Assembly: GCA_017938645.1 (NCBI GenBank)
Contig: JAGBBE010000027.1
Coordinates: 1 to 22,200 of the forward strand
Reading direction: 5' to 3'
Length of the DNA stretch: 22,200 nucleotides
Source of the DNA: Clostridia bacterium
GTDB taxonomy: Bacteria > Bacillota_A > Clostridia > Christensenellales > Aristaeellaceae
The notes under the pieces were generated by a model. That model had not been told where the DNA came from and did no database searches. It was given only the letters and a program-made list of their open reading frames with translations. The position numbers and the translations under genes were made by a program. This document shows positions 1-9,460 of the stretch, in pieces. Each line of letters starts with the position of its first letter. The stretch's first letter is position 1.

Positions 1-1613
<1,613 letters not shown>

Positions 1614-1626
1614 CTTCCACCCTTGT

Positions 1627-1635
1627 ATTATACCA
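1627..1635 (-). promoter_or_regulatory. Extended -10 promoter for gyrB
   Basis: The minus strand reads TGGTATAAT: a perfect -10 hexamer at 1627-1632 with the TGn extension at 1633-1635. The -35 region 17 bp upstream (TTTTCT) is weak, as is common for extended -10 promoters. The predicted start is near 1620, which places the terminator-like hairpin at the very 5' end of the transcript. Confidence 0.6.
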
Positions 1636-1708
1636 TTTTTTCCGGATAAAGAAAAGGGGTTTCTACCTTATTATATGTACCCGCGGAGAAAACAGCCCCA
1701 TAAGCGAC

Positions 1709-1739
1709 AAAAAAGCCTGCAATTTGCATTGCAGGCTTT
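1709..1739 (-). terminator. Intrinsic terminator of the peptidoglycan-binding gene
   Basis: A perfect 12-bp stem AAAGCCTGCAAT/ATTGCAGGCTTT (1712-1723 and 1728-1739, 4-nt loop) lies 13 nt downstream of the stop codon at 1753. It is followed on the minus strand by a T run ending at about 1709. Confidence 0.85.
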
Positions 1740-1752
1740 GGAAAAATCGGAA

Positions 1753-2544
1753 TCAGTCGAGGCCGAGAACGTACTTGTTGTACTGGTTTTCGGTAACGGC
1801 ACCGGTCTGGTTCATGCCCTTGTGGCCCTGCCAGCGCTTGACAACAGCGGCAAGCTCCTCGGTGTAGATGTTGCCGTCCTCCAGAGGCACGCCCACGTAG
1901 CCGGCCTTGGCCAGATAACGCTGAAGTTCGCCGACCTCCGGACCGGTGCTGCCCACGTCGAGAATCATCGCATTGCCGACCTTTTCGCCGGTCTTCTTGT
2001 ACAGGCTGTTGAGGGTCTTGATGCCGGCAAGGCCGTCCGCGCGCAGACCAACCTTGTACTGGTACTTCTTAACGGCAGCCAGAGTCAGATCGCCGAACAC
2101 ACCGTCGATGGATCCCTTGTACACGCCGGCCTTGTAGAGGGCGCGCTGCAGGTTCTTTACGCGGGTGCCGGTCTGGCCGTAGTGCAGGGTGCGGGGGTTG
2201 GTAGCGGTGATGGAGTTCTTCAGTTCGGTGTTGTAGGTGCTGTTGAGAGCGCTGCGGCCTTCATACAGAGCGGTCAGGGTCTTGTTGCCGGGCTTGCCGT
2301 CGGCGGTGATGCCCAGATACTTCTGGTACTTGATCACAGCGGACTTGGTGGAAGGACCGAACTTGCCGTCCACGGCGCCGGCGTAGAAGCCCTTCTTCTT
2401 CAGAGCGTTCTGCATCTTGCGGACTTCGTTGCTCTGCTCGCCGTAGGGGATGGTGCCATAGGCAGCCAGAGCGGTAGCGGCCACGGAAAGGACGAGAATC
2501 ATCGCCATGACAAAAGCGACGAGACGCTTGGTCAGATTGCGCAT
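1753..2544 (-). CDS. Secreted protein with three peptidoglycan-binding (PG_binding_1) repeats
   Basis: 263 residues. Residues 1-27 form a signal peptide (RNLTKR, hydrophobic core, ATALA|A), so the product is exported. The mature protein is three PG_binding_1-type repeats at about 33-92, 118-176 and 195-258. Each carries the family hallmarks: V(R/K)xLQ-type helix start, GxYxGxxDGxFGxxTxxAVxxYQ and GLxxDGxxGxxTL. The third copy is divergent (GNIYTEELAAVVKRW). No amidase, NlpC/P60, LD-transpeptidase or other catalytic domain is present, so it is either a structural/anchoring wall protein or works with a separate enzyme; the substrate is inferred from the family only. AGGAGG lies 8 nt before the ATG. 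It is monocistronic, with a clear promoter (2605-2633) and terminator (1709-1739). Confidence 0.85.
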   Translation of the reverse strand: MRNLTKRLVAFVMAMILVLSVAATALAAYGTIPYGEQSNEVRKMQNALKKKGFYAGAVDGKFGPSTKSAVIKYQKYLGITADGKPGNKTLTALYEGRSALNSTYNTELKNSITATNPRTLHYGQTGTRVKNLQRALYKAGVYKGSIDGVFGDLTLAAVKKYQYKVGLRADGLAGIKTLNSLYKKTGEKVGNAMILDVGSTGPEVGELQRYLAKAGYVGVPLEDGNIYTEELAAVVKRWQGHKGMNQTGAVTENQYNKYVLGLD

Positions 2545-2604
2545 AAGGGTACCTCCTCATTGAAAACAATGGTCTTGAAAACCACTGCACGTTTTCGTAG
2601 CCAT

Positions 2605-2633
2605 AGTATAGCCCACGCTTCTGCCCTTGCCAA
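2605..2633 (-). promoter_or_regulatory. SigA-type promoter for the PG-binding gene
   Basis: The minus strand shows TTGGCA (2628-2633), a 17-bp spacer and TATACT (2605-2610). The start is predicted near 2598, leaving a leader of about 54 nt. Confidence 0.75.
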
Positions 2634-2766
2634 GAAAATAGCGGGATGTGTTAGGCTTTTGTTAGAGTAGGAGCGAAAATGACTTAGTTTGCCATGAGTT
2701 CGAAATAAAGATTTCACAAAGATCACAGCATTTTTGGCGAAAAATGTGTGTATAAGACCAAAGGAT

Positions 2767-2795
2767 TTGACCGTATGGAGAAGTTGTGCTATAAT
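2767..2795 (+). promoter_or_regulatory. SigA-type promoter for yebC
   Basis: TTGACC (2767-2772), a 17-bp spacer and a perfect TATAAT (2790-2795). Transcription should begin near 2802, giving a leader of about 79 nt before the ATG at 2881. Confidence 0.85.
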
Positions 2796-2819
2796 ATTTA
2801 GTTGTAAAATAAAGCATCT

Positions 2820-2856
2820 GGGCGTTTGATCACGCCCGCCGGAGTCAAGGCTCCGG
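2820..2856 (+). promoter_or_regulatory. Paired stem-loops in the yebC leader
   Basis: Two adjacent perfect 6-bp stems lie in the 5' leader: GGGCGT/ACGCCC (2820-2825, 2832-2837) and CCGGAG/CTCCGG (2839-2844, 2851-2856), each with a 6-nt loop and one base between them. No T run follows, so they are not terminators; mRNA stability or translational control are possible roles. The ribosome site (GAGAAAGG) is weak. Confidence 0.5.
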
Positions 2857-2880
2857 TTGATAGAGAAAGGCTGATTCATC

Positions 2881-3627
2881 ATGTCCGGACATAGCAAATG
2901 GCATAACATTCAGGCAAAGAAGGGCAAGACCGACGCTGCCCGCGGCAAGATCTTTACCAAGATTGGCCGTGAAATCGCCATCGCCGTGCGCGAAGGCGGC
3001 TCCAATCCCGAGAGCAACTCCAAGCTGCGCGATATCATCGCCAAGGCCAAGAGCAACAACATGCCCAACGATAACATCAAGCGTTCCATCATGAAGGCTT
3101 CCGGCGAGCTGGGCAACGTTGATTACGAAGAAATTACCTACGAAGGCTATGCCCCCGGCGGCGTTGCCGTAATCGTGGAAACCATCACCGACAGCCGCAA
3201 CCGCACCGCCAGCGACATCCGTCACTGCTTCGCCAAGAACGACGGTTCCCTGGGCGTAACCGGCAGCGTGGGCTTCAAGTTCGACAAGAAGGGCGTGCTC
3301 GTCATCGAGCGCACCGCCGACATGGACGAGGACGAAATGATGATGACCGTGCTGGACGCCGGCGCCGAAGACATGGAAGTCATGGACGACGCGTTCGAAG
3401 TCACCACCGCTCCCAATGATTTCTCCGTTGTGCGTGAAGCGCTGGAAAATCAGGGCATCTCCTTCCTCAGCGCCGAAGTGCAGATGGTGCCTCAGAACAC
3501 CGTGAAGCCCGCTGACGAGGACACCCTCGCCAAGATTCTCAAGATGCTGGATATGCTCGAGGAAAACGACGACGTGCAGAATGTGTGGCACAACGCCGAG
3601 CTTCCCGAGGAAGAGGAAGAAGAATAA
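2881..3627 (+). CDS. YebC/PmpR/TACO1 family protein
   Basis: 248 residues, full family length, opening with the signature [18 protein letters not shown] and continuing IFTKIGREI, then YEGYAPGG and NRTASDIRH in the central domain. Cytosolic. Bacterial members were long annotated as transcriptional regulators; the mitochondrial homologue TACO1 and more recent bacterial work point to a role in translation, so the label 'regulator' should be used with caution. The protein ends in an acidic tail of six Glu residues. It is the first gene after a strong promoter, with a structured leader upstream and an intrinsic terminator 13 nt past the stop. The comF gene follows 60 nt downstream without a visible promoter of its own, so some read-through is likely. 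Confidence 0.93.
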   Translation: MSGHSKWHNIQAKKGKTDAARGKIFTKIGREIAIAVREGGSNPESNSKLRDIIAKAKSNNMPNDNIKRSIMKASGELGNVDYEEITYEGYAPGGVAVIVETITDSRNRTASDIRHCFAKNDGSLGVTGSVGFKFDKKGVLVIERTADMDEDEMMMTVLDAGAEDMEVMDDAFEVTTAPNDFSVVREALENQGISFLSAEVQMVPQNTVKPADEDTLAKILKMLDMLEENDDVQNVWHNAELPEEEEEE

Positions 3628-3640
3628 GCGTTTTTCAAAG

Positions 3641-3670
3641 CAGCGCGTCCCAAACGGGCGCGCTGTTTTT
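3641..3670 (+). terminator. Intrinsic terminator after yebC
   Basis: Stem CAGCGCG/CGCGCTG (3641-3647, 3659-3665) with inner CCC/GGG pairs around an AAAC loop, followed by TTTTT (3666-3670). Confidence 0.85.
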
Positions 3671-3687
3671 GCATACAGGGAGAGAGA

Positions 3688-4353
3688 ATGATGCATCCGC
3701 TGCTGGAGTCTGCGCTGAACTTGCTGTTTCCGCAGGAAAACGTCTGCCATCTGTGCGGAAGATGGCCTGAAAGCGGGATTCTGTGTGAAGCCTGCATGAA
3801 AAGGCTTCATGCGCAGCGGCTGGCACATCCCTCGCTTCATTTCCGAACCGGCGTCCTCACGGTGGTTTCCCGCTGGAAGCACCGTTCTGTGCCCAGAAAC
3901 CTTGTGCATCTGCTCAAGTATCATTCTGATCCGCAGGCTGCGGCGCTGCTGGCGGAAGGCATGACTGCCGCGCTGGCTGAAGAGGAAGAGGTGCTCAGAC
4001 AGGCGAAGCTGATCATTCCCATTCCGCTGCATCCGCTGCGCGAGCAGGAGCGCGGATACAATCAGGCGGAGCTGCTGGCGCGGGAGATCAGCAGAACCAC
4101 CGGACTGCCCATGCGCACAGATCTGCTCTGCCGGACGCGACAGACCGGAATGCTGGCCAAAATGAACCGCGACGAGCGTCTGGCTGCGATGCGCGGTGCA
4201 TTTGCCGTGGCAAGCTCCAAGGATGTGTATGGCAGGAGCATCCTGCTGGTGGACGATGTATTTACCACCGGCGCAACAGCGCAGGCCTGCGCGGATGCAC
4301 TGTATCAGGCCGGTGCAAGCGCCGTGCGGCTGATCACAGCCTGCAGAGCATAA
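3688..4353 (+). CDS. comF: ComF-family phosphoribosyltransferase-like protein
   Basis: 221 residues. An N-terminal zinc-binding element has two CxxC pairs at Cys20/Cys23 and Cys33/Cys36 (CHLC, CEAC). A type I phosphoribosyltransferase domain ends with the PRPP-binding loop VDDVFTTGAT (188-197); IIPIPLHPLREQERGYNQA at about 110-128 is the other family signature. In naturally competent bacteria ComF is needed for DNA uptake or handling during transformation, but many non-competent species keep homologues and the biochemical substrate is not known. Here no comE/comG genes are adjacent, so competence cannot be inferred. A GGGAGAGAG ribosome site precedes tandem ATGs (3688 and 3691). The gene sits directly behind the yebC terminator. 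Confidence 0.9.
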   Translation: MMHPLLESALNLLFPQENVCHLCGRWPESGILCEACMKRLHAQRLAHPSLHFRTGVLTVVSRWKHRSVPRNLVHLLKYHSDPQAAALLAEGMTAALAEEEEVLRQAKLIIPIPLHPLREQERGYNQAELLAREISRTTGLPMRTDLLCRTRQTGMLAKMNRDERLAAMRGAFAVASSKDVYGRSILLVDDVFTTGATAQACADALYQAGASAVRLITACRA

Positions 4354-4354
4354 A

Positions 4355-4392
4355 GCGTGTCTCCTCAATTGTGAAGGAGACACGCATTTTTT
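4355..4392. terminator. Bidirectional terminator between convergent comF and the anti-sigma gene
   Basis: A perfect 11-bp stem GCGTGTCTCCT/AGGAGACACGC (4355-4365, 4375-4385, 9-nt loop) is followed by ATTTTTT on the plus strand. The T tract on the minus strand is much weaker, so it mainly serves comF. It overlaps the stop codon of the minus-strand gene. Confidence 0.85.
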
Positions 4393-5623
4393 ATTTCAGA
4401 ATCATGTCTTCCTGCGGATGTTCGCCGGAATGGAAATAGACCGGACGAAGCACAAGGGGCGCATCGCTTTGCGGCAGATCGAACCGCAGGGTCAGTTCCA
4501 GTTCGCCGGGGCGATGAACCAGCAGGGTTACGTCGAGATTGCGCAGGGCTTGTCCGTCGGCGATGAGCACATAGTGCTCCAGATAATCCGCTCCGTTTCT
4601 GTACTGGACCGAATCGGTCCATTCTTCGGGACAATGTACAAGCACCCTGCCGGAAATGTCCACATCCGAAATCAAAACGGATGCATCGGCGGTATAGCAT
4701 TCGCCGGTGAAATGGCCGGAGAGCTGCTTTGCCTCCGCAGTCTGCCTGATTTCAACGGGAATGTGTACAATGCCGCGATTTTCCGGCGGTCTTACATGAG
4801 CAAAATACACGCCGCTGTCGTCCTGATAGTAAAGCGATGCTCCGTAGAGAACGCTCAGCTCAATGTGGATGCCGTCCTCTGATGACAGGCCTTCGGGCAG
4901 GATCATTTCCTGATAGCCCTGAATCGTATTTTTGTCGATGCGATGTGTTTCGCTGCCGGTGATCTGGCAGTATTCACCGTCTGGAGTACGGGCGCCGTCG
5001 CCCAGATCCCAGGTTTCATGCGCGATCCATCCTGCGTCGTGACTGTCAAGCCATGCGATGATTTCCTGATCGCGCTGCGCATCGACGTTTGTCCAGATTT
5101 CCTGGTATCGCCTGCCGGGTTCTTCAATGGTCCATTCCGAAAAACCGCTCGGCATGCCTTCGCCGCAGAAGCTCTGTACGTCGCTTGTTTTGAGCGTGTA
5201 GCTCAGATAAAGGCGGTTTCCGTCGCAGTAGGTCTGATGGACGGTCAGGTCGAAGCTGCGTCCGTACTGACGGGACAGGAGCTGTTCATACACGTTTTCG
5301 GGTTCCTGTGTCTGTTTATGATCTGGTACAGAAATGACGGCATTCAGGTTTACGGTATCGGCGGCTTCGTCCAGCTTCTGCATGCGGCTGGAGGTAAAGC
5401 TGTCTCCGAAGCTTCCGAACATTCCCAGCGCCGCCGCCAGCACGGTGCCGGCCATGAGCAGTGTGAGCAGCAGCGCGCATACAAGCGCAAAAGAAATTCT
5501 GGTTGGTTTCATTGGCGTTTCTCCTTTGATGGCATTCATTACCGCCCGCTGCCTCTGGGCAGAGAATTCTGCGCCGGAAAGACCATTTTTGAGTGCCTGC
5601 CGAAGCTTGTCTTCATTCATCAT
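4391..5623 (-). CDS. Single-pass membrane anti-sigma-factor-like protein with large extracytoplasmic domain
   Basis: 410 residues. A short cytoplasmic region (1 to about 42: MMNEDKLRQALKNGLSG) is followed by one membrane helix at about 43-65 (FALVCALLLTLLMAGTVLAA) and an extracytoplasmic domain of about 345 residues, resembling the DUF4179-type output/sensor regions that often accompany ECF sigma genes; that family assignment is from memory of pattern, not a search. Its start overlaps the sigma gene's end by 11 nt, and GGAAGGAG lies within the sigma gene, so the two are translationally coupled. That arrangement is the main argument for an anti-sigma role. The reading frame stays open upstream to about 5986, but that part is antisense-frame overlap with the sigma gene and is not coding. 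The signal sensed is unknown. Confidence 0.75.
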   Translation of the reverse strand: MMNEDKLRQALKNGLSGAEFSAQRQRAVMNAIKGETPMKPTRISFALVCALLLTLLMAGTVLAAALGMFGSFGDSFTSSRMQKLDEAADTVNLNAVISVPDHKQTQEPENVYEQLLSRQYGRSFDLTVHQTYCDGNRLYLSYTLKTSDVQSFCGEGMPSGFSEWTIEEPGRRYQEIWTNVDAQRDQEIIAWLDSHDAGWIAHETWDLGDGARTPDGEYCQITGSETHRIDKNTIQGYQEMILPEGLSSEDGIHIELSVLYGASLYYQDDSGVYFAHVRPPENRGIVHIPVEIRQTAEAKQLSGHFTGECYTADASVLISDVDISGRVLVHCPEEWTDSVQYRNGADYLEHYVLIADGQALRNLDVTLLVHRPGELELTLRFDLPQSDAPLVLRPVYFHSGEHPQEDMILK

Positions 5624-6128
5624 CTTCCGCTCCTTCCAGCAGCAATTTGAGTTTTTCGCGCGCCCTGCGCAGCCGGCGGTATACAGCAGATACGGAAATG
5701 CCCAGCGATCCGGCCATTTCCTCCGCGTCCATATCCTGATAATAGTGAAGCAGAATGACCTCGCGCATCCGCACCGGAAGCAGACCAACGGCTTCCAGCA
5801 CATCGGATACGGTTTCGTCGGCAGGAACGCTCCATTGAGCCAGCGCGCTTTCGTCCCTGTCCACCAGCCGGAACCAGCGGGTGCGCTGCTGGTCGCGGCA
5901 GAGGTTGACGGCAATGCGGCACAGCCATGCCTTTTCGCTCTTCTCTCCTCCGCGCAGCGTGTCCAGTTTGCGCCATGCGCGTACAAAGGTTTCCTGCACG
6001 ATGTCCTGTGCCAGAGCGTAATCGCGCACGAGCATCGTGCACATGCCTGTAAGCAAGCCTCCGTACGTCTGCATCAGTCTTTCCAGTTCCGCCTCCCGGA
6101 CTTCGCCCGGTACCTGGGCTTTGTCCAT
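5613..6128 (-). CDS. ECF (sigma-70 family group 4) RNA polymerase sigma factor
   Basis: 171 residues, the typical length of a minimal ECF sigma. Region 2 spans about 15-82 with DIVQETFVRAWRKL (42-55), and region 4 spans about 111-164 with the helix-turn-helix MAGSLGISVSAVYRRLRRAREKL. It would direct RNA polymerase to a small regulon, held in check by the membrane protein encoded next. The ATG at 6128 is preceded by an exceptionally long Shine-Dalgarno sequence (6132-6144). I could not find a convincing ECF-type autoregulatory promoter (AAC / CGT pair) in 6129-6240, so autoregulation is not supported by the sequence. Confidence 0.92.
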   Translation of the reverse strand: MDKAQVPGEVREAELERLMQTYGGLLTGMCTMLVRDYALAQDIVQETFVRAWRKLDTLRGGEKSEKAWLCRIAVNLCRDQQRTRWFRLVDRDESALAQWSVPADETVSDVLEAVGLLPVRMREVILLHYYQDMDAEEMAGSLGISVSAVYRRLRRAREKLKLLLEGAEDDE

Positions 6129-6131
6129 TGA

Positions 6132-6144
6132 GGATCACCTCCTT
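6132..6144 (-). promoter_or_regulatory. Thirteen-base perfect Shine-Dalgarno of the ECF sigma gene
   Basis: The minus strand reads AAGGAGGTGATCC, complementary to the whole 3' tail of bacterial 16S rRNA (GGATCACCTCCTT), ending 3 nt before the ATG; the AGGAGG core is 9 nt from the start. This is far longer than the usual 5-7 pairs. Confidence 0.85.
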
Positions 6145-6198
6145 CATCCACTAAGACGAATCAAACCGGGAAAAAGTGGCGCGCACGGGAAAATTTTT

Positions 6199-6227
6199 TT
6201 GCCAAACACAGGCATGTATGGTATCAT
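6199..6227 (+). promoter_or_regulatory. Promoter for the glycosyltransferase-oxidoreductase operon
   Basis: TTGCCA (6199-6204), a 17-bp spacer and TATCAT (6222-6227) with a TGn extension. The start is predicted near 6234, so the AGAGGTG ribosome site lies at the extreme 5' end of the transcript and the leader is only about 11 nt. Confidence 0.7.
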
Positions 6228-6244
6228 CGCATAAGAGGTGTTTG

Positions 6245-7822
6245 ATGATGAAATTTGCTGTTCCGCGCTGGGCGGTCGCGCTGTTTTTTGCCGCCTTTCT
6301 GCTGCTGGGGCTTCTGACGGCTTCGGACTATGGCCCGACATGGGATGAGATGGACGAGATGGACATCCTGCGCATGAATCTGTGGGAGTATGCGCGGATT
6401 TTCGGCATGGATGAAAGCGCGTTTGAAAAGCGCGCCATGGCGGAGGAGAAGCTTACCATCAGCACGCTCACGCCGATTTCGGAAAGCATCGAGCAGGATC
6501 ATGGCATTGCGATGTTCTATCCGCTGGGCGGAGCGGTCATGAGCGAAAACATCTCCGGAGAAAGGCTCTCCGAATTGTGGCATATGGGCTGCTGGACGGT
6601 GTTTACGCTGGGCGCGTTTGCGCTGTACGGCGTGTGCCGTCAGCTGGGACTGAGCCGTGGAGCGTCGCTGCTGGGGCCGGTGTTTCTGCTTCTGTCGCCG
6701 CGCTTTTTTGCGCAGGGTCATGTGAATAACAAGGATATTGCGCTGATGGCGCTGGCCGTGTGTGTGCTTTGGCAGGGACTCAGACTGCTCAAAAAGCCGG
6801 ATTTCTGGACGGGCCTGTGTTTCTCCTTTTTCGGCGCGCTGGCGGCCAATGCCAAGGTGGCGGGCGCGGCGCTGTGGGGCTTGTGCGCGGTGATCGTGTT
6901 TGCGGCGCAAATTGCAGGAAAGCGCATGAAGGGCCGCACATGGGCGGCTGCAGGCGTAACGTTTGCTTCCTTTTTTCTGTTCTATGCGCTTTTCACGCCT
7001 GCCCTGTGGGCCAGTCCGGCGGCGTTTGTGCGCTATCTGGTGGACAATGCGATGTCCTTCCAGCGCTGGCAGAACGATCTGCTCTTCCGCGGCACGGTGT
7101 TCCATCTGGTGCGCGAAAGCCTGCCGGTTTACTATCTGCCGTACATGATTGTGGTCACCACGCCCATCTGGGCGCTTGTGCTGATTGCATCAGGCTCGGT
7201 GATGGCTGTGCTCAGGCTTTTCAGAGCAAAGAGCGATGAAATGCTGCAGCTTCTGATGGTTCTTCTGATGTGGGCGCTTCCGCTGGGCTTTGCGGTGCTT
7301 ACGCGCACGCATGTGTATAATGGCTGGCGGCACTTCTACTTTGTCTATGGGCCGATGCTCGCGCTGGCGGCATGGGCAGCTTCAAAGCTGTGTCAAAAGC
7401 GCGTGATGGCGGCGGTGCTTGCGGTGTGTCTGGGCGTAAGCGCGGCGGGAATCATCGCGCAGCATCCTTATCAGTATGCATATTATCAGCCGGCTGCGCA
7501 GCTGTGCGGCACGAATTTCAACGAGCTGGATTACTGGAACATCTCCGCAAGGGATGCCATGGAACAATTGGCTTCTCAGGTGGAGGGCGATATCGTCATC
7601 GCTCCGGCGGATCTGTGGAGCGAGCATGCCATCCTCAAGGCGCTGGCGGCCATGGACGAGGCGACAGCCGCGCGCTTTACGATGAACGGCGAAGCCATGT
7701 ATGTGCTCAGTAACCCCACCTACGCGGCCATCGGCGGCTTTGAGCCCGATGGACTGGAAGCGGTGGTCACGCTGTCGTCCTACGGTCAGCCGATTATGGT
7801 GATTTATCAGAAAGGGGCGTAA
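6245..7822 (+). CDS. Polytopic membrane glycosyltransferase, GT-C/PMT-like (copy 1)
   Basis: 525 residues from the tandem ATG at 6245/6248, preceded by AGAGGTG. It begins with one membrane helix and then DYGPTWDE (28-35). An Asp-Glu pair in the first extracytoplasmic loop is the catalytic hallmark of GT-C enzymes of the protein-mannosyltransferase/ArnT kind, which move a sugar from a polyprenyl-phosphate carrier. Other motifs shared with the next gene are FFAxGHxNNKD, ANxKV and YNGWRHFYF. About ten further hydrophobic segments and a C-terminal extracytoplasmic part of about 100 residues follow. Donor and acceptor cannot be read from the sequence; wall polymer, protein and lipid are all possible. 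The next gene starts 6 nt after the stop. The frame is open upstream to 6176, but that stretch covers the promoter and is not coding. Confidence 0.8.
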   Translation: MMKFAVPRWAVALFFAAFLLLGLLTASDYGPTWDEMDEMDILRMNLWEYARIFGMDESAFEKRAMAEEKLTISTLTPISESIEQDHGIAMFYPLGGAVMSENISGERLSELWHMGCWTVFTLGAFALYGVCRQLGLSRGASLLGPVFLLLSPRFFAQGHVNNKDIALMALAVCVLWQGLRLLKKPDFWTGLCFSFFGALAANAKVAGAALWGLCAVIVFAAQIAGKRMKGRTWAAAGVTFASFFLFYALFTPALWASPAAFVRYLVDNAMSFQRWQNDLLFRGTVFHLVRESLPVYYLPYMIVVTTPIWALVLIASGSVMAVLRLFRAKSDEMLQLLMVLLMWALPLGFAVLTRTHVYNGWRHFYFVYGPMLALAAWAASKLCQKRVMAAVLAVCLGVSAAGIIAQHPYQYAYYQPAAQLCGTNFNELDYWNISARDAMEQLASQVEGDIVIAPADLWSEHAILKALAAMDEATAARFTMNGEAMYVLSNPTYAAIGGFEPDGLEAVVTLSSYGQPIMVIYQKGA

Positions 7823-7828
7823 TGCGCC

Positions 7829-9448
7829 GTGAAAATCAAACGAGCAGCCGTTAGCCTGTTTTTTGTGGTGCTTCTGATGGCGGGACTTCTGACCTGTGCG
7901 GATTATGGTCTGCCGTGCGATGAACCCGCCGAGCAGATCATTCTGCAGGAAAACATGCATGAGTATGCGATCCGTCTGCTGGGCGAGGACAGCCCGGCGG
8001 CCAAATGGTATGCCTCGCGCGGCATCAACCGCATTTCCCTGAGCATCGAAAAGGACCACGGCCAGTGCGGTTACTATGCCTTCACGCCGGTTCTGGCGCG
8101 GCTGATAGATCAGCCGGATGTGCTTACAGTGTGGTGGCATGCCTATACATGGCTGTGGTTTATGGCCGGCGTCATTGCTATCTACGGCTTCTGCCGTGAA
8201 ACGGGACTTACGCGCCCGGTCAGCTGCATGGGTTCGCTGCTTTTGTACCTGTGTCCGCGCTTTTTCGCCGAGGGACATTACAATAACAAGGACATGGTGC
8301 TCCTGTCGCTGGTGCTTCTGACGCTGTGGATGGGCGTTCGTTTCCTGCACAAGCCCGGTTTCCGGCGCGGAGCCATCTTTTCGCTCTTCGGCGCGATGGC
8401 GGCCAATACCAAGGTGGTCGGCATTTTCCCGTGGGGCGTTATCGGCCTGTGCGCGGTCGTGATGGTGAGCGCACAGAGAAAATGGAGCCGCCGTATGGGT
8501 TTTGTGGCAGGCTGCACGGTTGCGCTGTTTGCAGCGTTCTATCTGCTTCTGACTCCGGCGGCATGGGCGGATCCGCTGGGTTATCTGGAATACCTGCTCA
8601 TCAACGCTTCCGGTTTCACCCGCTGGACAGGCGTGGTGGTGTTCAGGGGTATGGTGTTTGATCATGCGGTCAACCCGCTGCCGCGCTACTATCTGATCTG
8701 GATGATGATCGTGACCCTGCCGGTGTACGTGGTTCCGCTGGCGGCGTGCGGTCAGCTGGAGGCGCTTTCACGCGTCTGGAAGCAGAAGACCAGAGCGCTT
8801 GCAGATCCCGACTGTCTTGCACTGGGAGCCATCAGCCTCTGCTGGTTTGTGCCGCTGTTTGCGGCGGCTCTGATGAGACCGCTGGTGTACAATGGCTGGC
8901 GGCACTTCTACTTCACCTATGCGGGCGTGGTTTTGCTGGCGGCGCACGGCATCGGTGCGAGCATGCGGTTCCTGCGCCACCGCTGTTCGGACTGCGGCAT
9001 GCACCGCGTGTTTGCGGCGGGTTTGTGCCTGTGCTTTGTATGGATGGCATGGGGCATTGCAGCCAACCATCCCAACCAATATGGCTATTACAACCGGCTG
9101 GGTCGTGCCAATTCCGAAACGGACATGGAGCTGGATTACTGGGATGTAAGCACCGTGGGCGCGATGGAGGCGCTGCTGGAACATGAACGCGACGAAGGCC
9201 TGCCGCTGGTGCTGGGCGCAAGGGACGATATGAGCTGGTTTGGCGTATATCACGGCTATGATGTGCTGTCGCCGGAAAAGAAGGCCGTCCTCACGATTGA
9301 GGAACAGGAAGATGCGCCGTATCTGTTCTACAACACCACCTACGCGCGCATCTACGGCGTTGATGCGCCGGAGGGGTATCACGAACTCTTAACCATCCGC
9401 AGCTATGGCCAGCGGCTGTGTACCATTTACGAAAAAGATGATCAGTAA
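7829..9448 (+). CDS. Polytopic membrane glycosyltransferase, GT-C/PMT-like (copy 2)
   Basis: 539 residues from a GTG start at 7829, with AAAGGGG about 11 nt upstream, overlapping the end of the previous gene. It is a clear paralogue of copy 1: DYGLPCDE (25-32) matches DYGPTWDE, FFAEGHYNNKD matches FFAQGHVNNKD, and YNGWRHFYF is identical. The C-terminal soluble parts share the N-x-TYA-x-IxG and SYGQ pattern. The topology (about 11 hydrophobic segments) is the same. The tandem pair probably arose by duplication; sequence divergence suggests the two now have different acceptors or work as partners, which is inference. Intergenic spacing of 6 nt upstream and 12 nt downstream supports one operon. 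Confidence 0.8.
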   Translation: MKIKRAAVSLFFVVLLMAGLLTCADYGLPCDEPAEQIILQENMHEYAIRLLGEDSPAAKWYASRGINRISLSIEKDHGQCGYYAFTPVLARLIDQPDVLTVWWHAYTWLWFMAGVIAIYGFCRETGLTRPVSCMGSLLLYLCPRFFAEGHYNNKDMVLLSLVLLTLWMGVRFLHKPGFRRGAIFSLFGAMAANTKVVGIFPWGVIGLCAVVMVSAQRKWSRRMGFVAGCTVALFAAFYLLLTPAAWADPLGYLEYLLINASGFTRWTGVVVFRGMVFDHAVNPLPRYYLIWMMIVTLPVYVVPLAACGQLEALSRVWKQKTRALADPDCLALGAISLCWFVPLFAAALMRPLVYNGWRHFYFTYAGVVLLAAHGIGASMRFLRHRCSDCGMHRVFAAGLCLCFVWMAWGIAANHPNQYGYYNRLGRANSETDMELDYWDVSTVGAMEALLEHERDEGLPLVLGARDDMSWFGVYHGYDVLSPEKKAVLTIEEQEDAPYLFYNTTYARIYGVDAPEGYHELLTIRSYGQRLCTIYEKDDQ

Positions 9449-9460
9449 GGAATGAGAAAT

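Larger units (their letters stand above)
2545..2880. other. Divergent intergenic region between the PG-binding gene and yebC
   Basis: No gene is visible. It holds two divergent promoters (2605-2633 minus, 2767-2795 plus), a CATTG/CAATG inverted repeat with an AAAA loop (2558-2571) just upstream of the minus-strand ribosome site, and two hairpins in the yebC leader. In 2634-2766 I see nothing beyond AT-rich sequence. Confidence 0.7.

Noticed and set aside
2845..4383. A 512-residue minus-strand frame opposite yebC and comF
   Set aside because: Plain antisense shadow of two well-recognised plus-strand genes; composition and repeats follow their codon pattern.
4391..5986. Anti-sigma gene read as a 531-residue protein starting at 5986
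   Set aside because: The first part overlaps the ECF sigma gene in another frame and has no family features; GGAAGGAG and MMNEDK at 5623 mark the real start.
9452..9460. ATG at 9452 as start of the flavoprotein
   Set aside because: AAGGA directly abuts it, which leaves no spacing; the ATG at 9461 has a proper distance.
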